A DNA stretch of 64,000 nt from Gyromitra esculenta (Eukaryota > Ascomycota > Pezizomycetes > Pezizales > Discinaceae). The notes under the pieces were generated by a model. It saw only the letters and a list, made by a program, of their open reading frames with translations, had not been told where the DNA came from and did no database searches. The stretch lies in contig JBCAML010000013.1 in the NCBI GenBank assembly GCA_038503075.1, forward strand, positions 992,001 to 1,056,000, in the 5' to 3' direction. The position numbers and the translations under genes are program-made. Shown in pieces: positions 47,637-57,820 of this stretch. Each line of letters opens with the position of its first letter. Position 1 is the first letter of the stretch.

Positions 47637-48585
47637 TCAATCCTCGTCTGGGTCGTATAGGTCGAGGCTTAGAGAGATACCGGAGGGAGGTTGGTGTTCT
47701 CTTGGCCTTTCATGATGTCGGGCTTGTATAGTGACAGCCTCCGTTCTAACTGGAGCATTGTGTGCAGCCTCGATGGTCACATCTACTTTCTGGCCATTTG
47801 CATCCGGATTTGGGAAGAACTCTGGCACCGGCAGGCCCTGGGCGCGCAACTCGTCCTCATATGCGGTATGCGAAAGGGCTCCACGTTTCATGACTTCTTC
47901 GCCTGGCCAAGGAGTGAATGGTATCTGGGAGGGATCGAGAGCGGAAACATCTTCTTCTGAAAGTCCTAGAGGAAGTGATCGAGCTGTAACTTGAGCGTCT
48001 CGTTGAACGGGGTTACCGTTATTGGTGTTTTCAGACAGATTAGAAGCATCGGATGCCCCGTCAGCTGTAAGGGGTTGAGAATATTTCGATGATTGGGGAG
48101 GCCTTGTGTATTTGGAGATTTTGCGAGAATACGTGAGGAGCTCTTCATAAGGAACTTCTATAGTGTTCTTAGCATACAGCTATGGCGTCTAGAGCATGTG
48201 CGAAAGCTAGGCATACCGTGGGATGTGGGGAAATTTGTTATGGGCACATTTAGAACCCCCTTCCTTGCATTGGATAGAGTTTCGAGAAGTTGCGTAAGCT
48301 GCTTATCAAGCGCCCTTGAGGTAGCACGTAGTGATAAGATCTTCTGGTGACTCTGCTGGTGTTCATCCACTTGATAACTGTCAACATTGCCGTTTTGGAT
48401 CTCACTGCCCTCCCTCAGAATCGGGATGAAAACATACGCTGTTTAAGGTTCGTGGTTAAAATATCATCAGCATTAACCACTGCTATAGCCGCAGTAGGGG
48501 ACGGGTTGTACGAAGACACGGATTCAATCAAGGTGGCTAAGGAGGCTTCCAGGCTATCGAAAGACTTCTGGACAACGGCGTTCAT
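47637..48585 (-). CDS. med4: Mediator complex subunit 4, three exons
   Basis: Minus-strand exons 48438-48585, 48217-48369 and 47637-48157 give 273 residues. Med4 is a middle-module subunit of Mediator, which bridges activators and RNA polymerase II. Family features are in order: SLATLIESVSSYNPSPTAA near the start, a coiled-coil HQKILSLRATSRALDKQLTQ, then VPYEELLTYSRKISKYTRPP, and PFTPWPGEEVMKRGALSHTA. The last ~70 residues are variable and acidic at the end (DLYDPDED). The first intron ends in a CAAG acceptor; the CAG seven bases earlier would shift the frame, so CAAG must be used. Divergent from ncs1 with ~1.1 kb between starts. Confidence 0.92.
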
Positions 48586-49677
48586 TGCTTTGTGTCAGTG
48601 GCCAGCGGAAAACGATGCCTACTAGCTGAAAGCAATGACGACAGTTGTTGCGGAAAGCAAGAACATGATGCGACAGCGGGAGACGGAGCTAAGGCCGCAC
48701 AATTCCAGAGCCTGCTTTTAACTTTAGTCAGCAAGCGATAGTGACTTATTGGGTTATGCCCTTTTACGGCATGACGTTCAGTAGCAAAAGGGCGAAATGA
48801 CCATAAGGGCAAGGAGGCAACATGGTACACATCTATGTATCTGGTTAGACCCTTCATAGTATATACATGTATCCCTAGGGGTTCTGGAGAGATTCATGTT
48901 TACTACATGTACAGTGCTACTACTGCTACTACTGCGACTACAGGCGATGTAGCAAAGGGGCGTACACCCACATGCCACAGGGCTGAAGAGGAAAGTACCG
49001 ATTCACAACCAGTTTACAGTAATGTGGATGTCGTAGTTCCACCTAAATATTAGATACTGACAATAGTAAGCTACACTGCGGAATAGGGTGCTTTAATTTG
49101 ATAGCGAGTGTGTGTCCTCCGGGCCGCTGTGTCCAGCTATACGGTACTGGGGCTGGGTTACCGCTGTGGTGTGGCACCTTTGGATGAGCTGCTCGTGGGG
49201 CGGCAGCAGGATAACCGTGAAACATGAGAGGCGGAATTGCTATTACCACTAGTATTACCCCTCCCCCTCACCTCACCTTGAAACTTCTTGTACCTACATT
49301 TCCATCGTCCTGCTTCGCCCTAGATACATCCCCATCCCTCCATTCACTTTATACCCGCCTCCATACCACCCATAGCTTGTTTCTGCTCATTTGCAACACC
49401 CTTTTACCATCTCTCCCACAATTTTTTCTACCCCAGCAAAGCCTAGCTACACTTTGAAATATATTTCGTGTTCTTTCGCACTAAAGGAATAGCGACCAAA
49501 CATTCACGTACAACCGTGCCGTCTTCGCCCTCAGACGCTCCCCTAGGCACTTACGAGAGAACCTCCGGTATTCACCAAAAGTTTTTTTGGTCTATATTTA
49601 CACGCCTTAACTCGCCGCGTCACCTTTGACCATTCACAGAAGGCGATAACTGGTACTGAACATAGAATAATCTCGTC
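48586..49677. promoter_or_regulatory. Divergent upstream region of med4 and ncs1
   Basis: It contains a short CTACTACTG trinucleotide stretch (48920-48940). A C/T-rich leader (49255-49450) lies before ncs1. No gene was recognised. Confidence 0.45.
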
Positions 49678-50697
49678 ATGGGCAAAACGTGAGTTAGATC
49701 GTATGACCTGCTCCGATATCTTAGAAATTCATTTGCCCCCTTTTTCCTTCTCTTCTCGATCGCCTCTCGCCTCTCGCCTCTCGTGTGGGGGTTCCGTGGC
49801 TAATACATATCGCTATTATTTAGTCAATCTAAACTTACGCAAGAGCAACTTGCAGAGCTACAGAAGGCAACCTTGTTTGAGCGCAAGGAGCTTCAGCAAT
49901 GGTACAAAGGTTCGTTGATCTTACCATAAGTGCTGGGGAAACCATACTTTCTTTCACCTCACTTCCTAGTATAAAGATCTTGTGCCCTCGAAATTCTCAT
50001 TATGCGCTTTTACCATAGTGATAGATTTTAAGGAGCTGCTATGCTCTTCTTTGCTTTCATATTTTAATACATTGCGCTAATTGGTGCTTAAGGGTTTCTC
50101 AAGGATTGCCCTTCTGGTTCTCTGAATAAGTCTGAATTCCAAAAAATTTACAAGCAGTTCTTTCCATTTGGCGATCCAACAACCTTCGCCGATTACGTTT
50201 TCAATGTCTTCGATGCAGATCGTTCTGGCACTATAGATTTCAAAGAATTTATTGTTGCTTTGAGTGTTACGTCCCGCGGCTCGCTGGAGGATAAACTCAA
50301 TTGGGCTTTCCAGCTTTATGATATCGACGGTGATGGGGAAATTAGCTATGATGAAATGCTGCAGATCGTGGAAGCCATTTATAAAATGGTACCAAATTCT
50401 TCTTGGAGCAACAAAGCTGTTTCGGGAAGTTTACTAAATGCTATCATGGCCGTCTAGGTTGGCTCCATGGTAAAGCTCCCCGAGGATGAAGATACACCAC
50501 AAAAAAGAGTTGCAAAGATCTTTAGGATGATGGATAAAGATGAGGTAGGTTTCCTGCATCTAATATTGAATAGTGAGAATGCTTTACTAATCTGGTTGCC
50601 TTAGAACGGAAGTTTGACCCTCGACGAATTCCGTGAGGGAAGTCAGAAGGATGCTACAATTGTCTCAGCCTTGTCGCTCTACGACGGCCTGGTTTAA
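49678..50697 (+). CDS. ncs1: Neuronal calcium sensor-1 / frequenin homolog, five exons
   Basis: Exons 49678-49688, 49824-49909, 50093-50388, 50458-50544, 50605-50697 give 190 residues, exactly the length of NCS-1/Frq1. The N-terminus [20 protein letters not shown] fits N-myristoylation on Gly2. EF-hand 1 is degenerate ([12 protein letters not shown]), as in the family; EF2 [14 protein letters not shown]3 [12 protein letters not shown] and EF4 [12 protein letters not shown] keep their calcium ligands. The end is [14 protein letters not shown], the canonical terminus. Family role: calcium-dependent activation of phosphatidylinositol 4-kinase (Pik1) at Golgi membranes; in filamentous fungi it affects growth and calcium tolerance. 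The first coding exon is only 11 bp. The second intron ends in a TTAAG acceptor, required to read [10 protein letters not shown]. Confidence 0.97.
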
Positions 50698-53159
50698 GCC
50701 CATAAACCCAAACTCTATGCTCTCATTTTTCGCCTTCCCCTTTTTTCACATCCCCATTTTGTTCGTTTCCTTTGTTCGACATGTCCCGCACAGCATCGTC
50801 AAGGTGTGCGAGGAGTGTACCCCTGAGGTGTATGGCGCAGACTCGGAAATCCTCTGCTTGAGAGGGTACTTTAGCGAGTATTTCGACAATGGACGGTAAT
50901 CCTGACGATTGAATAGAGTGAGAAGACTAGATGAATTTGGGGGGTTTTCGCTTTCCCTTTTTTTTTTGATGGATAATATTCATCATGAAGTGTGGGACGC
51001 ATCGGGGCATTTTACTTTCTTCTTTGTTATTCTACTTCCTTTAGCTTTTCAAATTCACCGAGTGTCAATGAACAAAATCGCGGTATACTCCTTTCCCTTC
51101 TCTTTGGTTAGGAACCTCACTATTCCTAATGGTGTTGGCAGGGTTTGATTTCCTATTTTTGAAGCATTACCCTTTCAATTTTACTCTCAGTTCGCTGTCT
51201 TCGCTTTCCTTTTTTCCATCTATATCTTTGCTGTTCTGCTAGTCATTTCTACAAAGACACCGATTGGCGCATATTCTTATCTTCTATTGCTGAATATTTT
51301 TGGGTGTTATTTTCGGGATTTTCTTCTGATTTTATCATTGTACTCCAGCGTGTTTCAAATAGGTATATGTATCTAGCTATCTATCTATTTATTTTATGGG
51401 TATATCGGAGTAGAAATAAATAAATGTCAGTCGAGAGTGGAAGATTACGCGAGCGATGTCTAATGAAATCAGTTAACCGAGCGATCGACAACTTAAAAGT
51501 CTCTTCATACACATATAATATTATAGACGGCTTATTTGTTCCTTACCATCATCTATCCTGATTCTCTCTAGCAATGTAAGTATTTCCTACTTACGATTGA
51601 TACCTGTATTGAAGGACCTGTGTTAGAAATCCCGCAAAACACCCTAGGATTAGGCAATTGAGTGTGAAGGATGAATCCTAGTACCAATACTCTACTTTGC
51701 TATAGCGTTAGTAAGTATCAACTTCTTGCTCAAAATATTGAATTGTAGGGATACTTGGTTACCTTTTTTTGATACCGCGGCAACCACCTCGCCTCTTCTA
51801 CGATATTACTACCACCCACATCTTTTAAATATGACATGTATCTAAAATACTCGTGATTAATCAATTTAGCTAACGGGGGGCAGCGAGCTGCCTGTAAATA
51901 CGCCGAGCAAGTAGATCCAAATTGAGAGTCAAACCTCGTGAGTGGTGGTAGTTTTTTCACAAGCGCAGATGTTCTTTGTGAGCATATGGAAAGCAAACAT
52001 CCCGAGGCACTGGCTCTAAACTCGTTGTTTGTGGGGCATGCAGTATTCTTTCTTTGAGCAGGGATGGCGATGTGTTCACTATCGCTCAGCGAAGTGACGA
52101 TGTGTTGTCCTTCCTGGCAAACTGTTGGCTCGCGAATTAGAATGGCGCGGCGATGCCACGAGTGACGAGTAACGCCAGCGAGGAAGAGAACAGTCGCGAG
52201 CTGGCTGTAAACAGCGTACAACACAGTGCGTTAGTGGGTCGTTGAATGACATTCCAGGGTTTGTTCGTGCCACTGTCGTCCCAAACTCCAGCAGATGCAA
52301 ATGCAGATGCAAGGATTGAGTAGAGTTCTCATCCTTCTGGAAAGCAACATGTCCATTCGAACTGAACTAGACTAAGAGGAAAAGTTCTAGATCCCAGAGA
52401 AGGCCTTCCCAAAACGCCCACAGGACTAGGGTTGACGGTAACATACATCATCTACAAACGCTGGACCGGAATGCACACGGAGAGAAGGACGCAGTGTGAA
52501 TTGTGCCTGTGCCTGTGCCTGTGCTGGTGCCTTACATATTTTTCCACCATGCTTTTTTTGACCTTTATTTCATCAATTCTTGCAGGGGAAAGAAGCAAAC
52601 AAAGCGCAAGGTAAGGGAAACAGATGGTGAAGTGAATATGTTAGCGAGAAGGGAATGGATGCTCCCCGGAGGAACAGTGTATGTAGAGCAAACTATGATT
52701 GCCAACTCACAATCACGTAGCTCCCAGTATTGACTGTAACCAACAAACCCCTACCCACCACCACTATGGCTCTTGGGGGTGGGTCGAGACGAGGGAGGCG
52801 CGGCGTCAATTATCGGGAGAGTGTAATGACAGTAATAGAAAGAGGGATATGTGCTGGCTATTTAACTTTACCGATGGACTCTTGAAAGCCGTGGCGTTCC
52901 TAGAAATCTTTCCCCACGGCCTTTTTGTCTGGTGCAACATATACTCAACAGATAATTCAGCGGTCCGACCATCCACCATCTCTATCGCGATTACTCCTAG
53001 AAGAACACAGAGAACCCTCGCGCAGAGGAGAGGCGTGGTAAGTCAAGAGAGATACGAGAAAAAAAAGAAACAAAAGAGAAGAAGGAAGAAGGATAGTGAC
53101 GCAAAAGCGGAGTGGTATACTTTATACCTAGAGAGCGAACAGAGATTTCTCCTTCCGCC
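50698..53159. other. Long intergenic stretch, no firm gene
   Basis: T-rich ncs1 3' flank to about 51400. An unsupported 164-codon minus-strand frame lies at 51730-52224. GTGCCT hexamer repeats (about 52502-52530) and an A/G-rich leader (53050-53150) lie before kxd1. I see no recognised domain. Confidence 0.4.
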
Positions 53160-54032
53160 ATGAGCAATCCAACCACAGCATTCGGCTACCCCAACCAGAT
53201 GGACCCCAAGCAGCCTGACCTCAACCAACACCAACATCGTCAACACCACCACCAGACATCCAGAACACCCAGCTACACCTTACCATACCCGCCACCCCAC
53301 CAGCATGTCCCACCGGCGAAACATCTTTCACATCCGCCCTCCTCTTCCAGCACATCACCCGGGAACGACAGATCTCCAATCCACTACGCACCTTCCTCCC
53401 CTCGCTCTTTTACCCAAGGTCCACCTTCACTGAGCACCTCCTCGATCTCGAGTTCATCGTATGCTGGAAGTGCCGATGGCGAAAGTACAGATGGTGCCGA
53501 GATTGATCTAGTTGCGCTCTTAACAGAACGGTTGGCTGGTGCCTTTGACCCGCTGCAATTGGACAGGAGCCTGGCAGTTCAAGCTCAAACGTACCTCCAC
53601 CTTCTGCATGACCATGCCCTACAAATACCTCAATACCTCATACTCCGATCAACGGTCATTTGCTAATGTATTCATGTAGCTCAGGGATGCTAAACAGTAA
53701 AACACGTGAATTGATCGCACTTCAAGAGGAAGCTCAAGCACGATTGGCAGAGACACGAAGAGCTTTCTTGGAAGGGATGAAAATTGCCAAGGAGGTCAAA
53801 TCTGATCTAGACTATGTGCATCGTAAAGTGAAGTGCGTCAAACCCTAACCTAGATTCTTTCGATTGCGCACTTTGCTGACATGAAATTTAGAGTTCTTAA
53901 ACAAAAGACGGAGCGAAAGTAAGTAATCTTATGCTAGGACCCGCTTGTGCGAGGTGATACTGAACGGGTTTACACAGGTATCCCATTGAGTACAACATGG
54001 CACGCGACCGTATACCACCTCCCTCCCAGTAA
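53160..54032 (+). CDS. kxd1: KxDL-motif protein (Kxd1, BLOC-1/BORC-like subunit), four exons
   Basis: Exons 53160-53590, 53680-53832, 53892-53918, 53978-54032 give 221 residues. The C-terminal ~100 residues are the KxDL domain: LTERLAGAFDPLQLDRSLAV, SGMLNSKTRELIALQEEAQA, LEGMKIAKEVKSDLDYVHRK, then KYPIEYNMARDRIPPP; the Lys-x-Asp-Leu signature is KSDL. Kxd1 is a coiled-coil subunit of BLOC-1 on yeast endosomes and of BLOC-1/BORC in animals, acting in endolysosome positioning. The N-terminal ~115 residues are His/Pro/Ser-rich and disordered-looking, as in filamentous fungi. Exon 3 is 27 bp and easily missed; it supplies VLKQKTERK. Confidence 0.93.
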
Positions 54033-54720
54033 TGTCATGTATGCCTTGCTTTATAGCCAATTTGTTTGGGTAGGTTACATCGATAGTGTATTCATTTGTT
54101 TAATATTCCTTCTCTAGGTGTTATTGGATTTCCCATTTGTCGCGGCGGGCAATGGCGTACAAGGAAACTGTTTTCTCTATTGTTTATTTCTTTCCATTTA
54201 ATTTCTTACTATTCTTTTCTGGGTTGTGTCGGTGTTTTGTTTTCGTTGGATCTTACACACTTCTGCAGTCTTAACTTTTCGTTAGTAATAGAGTAGTATG
54301 AAATTGAATTGGATGGGAGGGAGTAACATTTCGGAAAAGCTGATCAGGCCTTGTATCTGGCTAGCAGTGGAATATTTTTACAGTTACGGAGATTACACTA
54401 GGTGGTTTAGTGGCTGGACGGCTGGAGATCTGGTTTTTTTTTATTGTACAATAATACGTTAGTAATCTATGTCTTAGCTTCTGAAGCTCAAAGCTTGACA
54501 TTGACAACGTGATTGATATCTCACGTGGCTAATGCGTTTTTATGCATGGTAACTCCTGGATCGCAAGCTGGCAGTTGATGTACGAGCAATGGAATATTTG
54601 CTGACCATCACAGCGGTCAAGTAAACAACTCCAACCTTCTCCTTCCTAGGTTCTTGAAGCTCTACAATCTTGAGTAGCACCAAAATCACTAAGCGCTATT
54701 ATCTTCTCGTCATCGGTAAA
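54033..54720. other. Intergenic between kxd1 and the 129-aa gene
   Basis: T-rich 3' flank, then mixed sequence; no gene recognised. Confidence 0.5.
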
Positions 54721-55175
54721 ATGGATACAGAATCTAAAACCGAACTCGAGGCGATGGGATTTACATCTTTTGGACAGACACACAAACGCCCGAAACACCA
54801 CCACGAAAAAGGAATTCCTGTTAGTACCCAAGCTAGCTTGCCGGAGAAACCTCCCCCATCAATGCCGCCTCCAGGGGGAACGGCCATGAAACAGGGGGGC
54901 AGAGAAGCCTTGATTTCGGGGCAAAATGGTCTCCGAGATCAACAGTACCCACGAGATACTCAATTCCAAGTACGTAGAAAAGTTAAGAGTCGCAAGTCGT
55001 TTATATTTTCATTAATCTGATAGTTTGGAGATAGGGATTACCCAGCCAAAACAGCCAAGTGAACGACCGTTTTAGCGCCAGGGACCCATATTACTCCAAG
55101 AGTTTCGTGGACAACCCGTGGGAAGAATTGGAGAAGAAAATTGGTCTAAATTCGCGGGGCCGATTTGACAATTGA
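54721..55175 (+). CDS. Small fungal protein of unknown function, two exons
   Basis: Exons 54721-54969 and 55035-55175 give 129 residues. The N-terminus MDTESKTELEAMGFTSFGQT is followed by a basic His/Lys patch (HKRPKHHHEKG), a Pro-rich middle (PEKPPPSMPPPGG) and a C-terminal motif YYSKSFVDNPWEELEKKIGL that looks conserved. The GTACGT donor and ATAG acceptor keep the frame (phase 0). The AMGFTSFG plus 'S-F-V-(E/D)-(D/N)-P-W' ending resembles small nuclear-type proteins I have seen in Pezizomycotina, but I cannot name the family. The coding call rests on codon structure and clean splice signals. Confidence 0.65.
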
Positions 55176-57008
55176 TAAGTATTGTTAGTGAGGCGCTATA
55201 GTCGGGATTGTGGAAGTGTATCAATTTCTGAAATAGAAAGGCGGGGCTTTGTACCTAAGGGTGCGCAAAAGTGATGCAACGGGGCCTACAATACTGGAAG
55301 GGGGGGTATTCTTGCTGCGGCAGCGCTCGTGGTGTACTACTGTTAGATAAACAAAAATATATTGTGTGGCCGTTCGACTTTATTCCCAATTGCGCGCAGT
55401 TGTTATTCACATAAATCTTGCATTTAGAGGGAAAGGCGTCCTTACGCAGTAGCCATATTTGAGAAAAAAAGACTGTGCTCTTGGTCGGAGAATTTATCAT
55501 GACAAATAGGGGTTGCGAAGCGAGCGAGACCCCTGGGAATACGTTCAAGCAGCATGGTCTCAGGCATGTCTTACCCACTTTGACGACACCCAAGACAGGC
55601 CGTGCAAACAACACACACCCCGGGCCCTCCCCTTTTCCCCATCGTAACTATACTCTCCGCCAGTTTAATTGTACGATCTTTTAGCAAATAATAGTTATTA
55701 TAATGCTATATTATATGCTCTTAGGTATTCTGTAGTTTTTTACTCCCTCTTTTTGTGAAGTTTTTGGTTCACAAGCTGTCAAGTGTGTCGACTGAAACAT
55801 TTTAGTGTGTGCACAGATGTCTAGTGGTTTAAGGATTAGGGTTAGGTGGTTTAGAAGGTTCGGGTTAGGAGGTTTATGGTTCGGGTTAGGTGGTTTCTGT
55901 TTAGGGTTAGGAAGGTTTAGTTTAAGGTTAGTGGTTTAGGGGGTTAGGGTTGTGATGGGGCCCCCGGCAGGGGGATAACAACCCGCAGGGGTTCTCCCCT
56001 GTTTTGGATTATTTTATTAACCAGAGTGGTGGTGGTGAGCTCTTCTAAAGCCGTGGAAATTCGTGGTTTAGGTGTCGTCAACTAGCTGAGACCATGCTGC
56101 TTGAACCCATTCCGACCCCTGCTGGTGCATGTCGCTATTACCAATTCTGCTGCACTTGATAGACTGCCACTTCAATGCGGCAGCAAAACCGGTATGTTGG
56201 CTAGCCATCTTTAGGAATAAACTTTTTCGCCACTAGATCGAAACCATATAGTTGAAAGAAAGTTATTACCAAAAGCCTAGATATGCTGCCGCCGGGAAGT
56301 AGCAGTTAATTTAACTCGTCGTTTGTACAAAAACAGCTTCAAGCAAGAGTGGGCTGGTTTGTTTAAAAGTAATAAATTCATTGAAGTGCTAGAACACTTT
56401 TGCTTGAAAACTGCATGTGCTGATATTGGATATCTTTAAAATGCGATATAGAGAGGGTTGCGCAGCCATCTCTTCAAAAGTTATTTTTTTTAACAAAGGC
56501 CAGACCACTATTGGCAGAGAACTTTATCCCTTCAAAGACGCATGTCAATTGAAATTGTAGCAGGCTGGCTGTTCGCTAGCCCCACAACCATAGCTGAGCC
56601 AGGGTACAGCCACTGTGCTAAAGGTATTTCTTAGAATACTTCCTTTTGTAAAACACTCTACTGAAGGAAGTATAATATTAGGGCTAACAAAGCAGCACTG
56701 ATTATTCACAGAACAGATATATTTATTTTTGTAATTTTAAAAATAGATTTTATTTTGTTTGCTACATGTACATGCATACATGCAGCACATGTCCTATATA
56801 CAGAGAGAATAGAAATAAAAACACAGAGCCGCATTCAAACAAAGTTACATGTACATGTGGAGAATGCATAAACAAGGCCAATGTATACATACAACATGAA
56901 CCATACACATACATATAACATGAAAAAAGAACAGAATCTGCAGTAATACATGTACATGTATACACACAAAGAAAGAGCTGGATCTATCGGCTAATAGCTT
57001 TATGTTAG
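55176..57008. other. Gene-poor junction into repeats
   Basis: No gene was recognised. It contains degenerate telomere-like repeats (55821-55951), and a stretch rich in ACATGTACATG words (56762-56960). Confidence 0.5.
55821..55951 (+). repeat. Degenerate interstitial telomere-like repeats
   Basis: Several copies of TTAGGGTTAGG and close variants (GGGTTAGGTGGTTTAG, GGGTTAGGAGGTTTA) occur within ~130 bp, all on the plus strand. The TTAGGG unit is the usual filamentous-fungal telomere repeat; here it is imperfect and mixed with GGTTTAG/GGTTCGG units. Confidence 0.75.
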
Positions 57009-57197
57009 TTTCATGGATCGGTTGGAATAATGGGTTAGAGTTAAACCTAACAGTTGTGGTGAATGTGGGATTTTTGTTATAATGTCTTTGTGTTTTAGTT
57101 GTTGTCTGGTATTGGTTGTGGTACTGAAAAGTGGGGTATTTAAGTGATGGATTTCGTTCGTCTTTTGTCTTCTACTTCTTCTCTCCTTAAGCAACGT
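57009..57197 (+). repeat. Older LTR, 5' fragment, split by the full-length element
   Basis: It begins TTTCATGGATCGGTTGG and ends CCTTAAGCAACGT, where the 6.48-kb element is inserted. Its layout parallels the younger LTR (GGGGTATTTAAG promoter word, then pyrimidine-rich sequence, then CCTTAAGCAACGT), but the sequence is clearly diverged. The remainder continues at 63676-63899. Confidence 0.85.
57193..57197. repeat. Target-site duplication, left copy (AACGT)
   Basis: AACGT precedes the left LTR; the same five bases follow the right LTR at 63676-63680. Confidence 0.9.
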
Positions 57198-57626
57198 TTT
57201 CATAGATTGATTTAAGGTAATGAATCGTGGTTCGGTTGCTGGTTGTATCGTTGTTTGGATGATTGTACAATTCCTTTGTTGTTCGGTTGTGCTTCGGTTA
57301 TTGTTCGATTATGGTTCGGTTGTTGTTTGTGCGACGGGAAAGCGGGGTATATAAGCGGAGAAGATTTGTCGTTTGTGTCTTCTTCTCTTTCTTTCCTTAA
57401 GCAACGTTCTCGTTTACCTTCTCTTGTAACTATCAATACTATCTCGGTTCTACCGCAGAACTCTCGCTGTCGCTGTCCACTTCGCTGCACTTATCTCGCC
57501 TTGAGATAGACCCCTCGTAGAACTTGTAGAAACATTGCACTCTTTGAACGCGTTGTACCCTTGATTAAGTAGCACTGCTCACCTTCAGGGATACTGAAGG
57601 GCTTAACTCGAGGCTCAACCGTGAGA
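57198..57626 (+). repeat. 5' LTR (429 bp)
   Basis: Repeats at 63247-63675 with one visible difference. Starts TTTCATAGATTG and ends CTCAACCGTGAGA; the outer bases are near-inverted (TTTCA / TGAGA). It contains a TATATAAG box at 57348-57355. Confidence 0.95.
57348..57355 (+). promoter_or_regulatory. LTR TATA box
   Basis: TATATAAG is followed ~44-51 bp later by CCTTAAGCAACG, the likely RNA start zone by analogy with Tf1. The same box lies at 63397-63404 in the 3' LTR. Confidence 0.7.
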
Positions 57627-57628
57627 TT

Positions 57629-57637
57629 ACGTTGCTT
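57629..57637 (+). other. Putative self-primer binding site
   Basis: ACGTTGCTT, starting 3 bases after the 5' LTR, is the exact reverse complement of AAGCAACGT at 57399-57407 inside the LTR, just downstream of the TATA box. Tf1/sushi elements prime reverse transcription with the folded 5' end of their own RNA in this way. No tRNA 3'-end complement starting TGG is present at this position. Confidence 0.65.
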
Positions 57638-57820
57638 CCTCTATCTACACCTTCTACCCAAAGCGTCCCCCCTCATGGGAATCACTGCTTGGATTCACCA
57701 ATCCATTTTAAACATCTTCCCTTGTTTGACACTGAGAAAGCCCCTCACTGAAGTCACCCCTGAGTGGCTTGATCAAGAATATCTGCAAAAAAACACCTCA
57801 CCCCGTCCACCAACCTCATC

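Noticed and set aside
51730..52224. 164-codon open frame on the minus strand
   Set aside because: No recognisable domain, no helix or membrane pattern, unremarkable codon use, and no splice-linked neighbours; likely chance in a long intergenic stretch.
56762..56965. 67-codon minus-strand frame rich in Cys/Tyr/Met
   Set aside because: It is a translation of ACATGTACATG simple sequence, not a protein.
57212..57509. 88- and 92-codon frames in the 5' LTR (and copies at 63261-63558)
   Set aside because: They are LTR sequence read in frame; repetition comes from LTR duplication, not from a gene.
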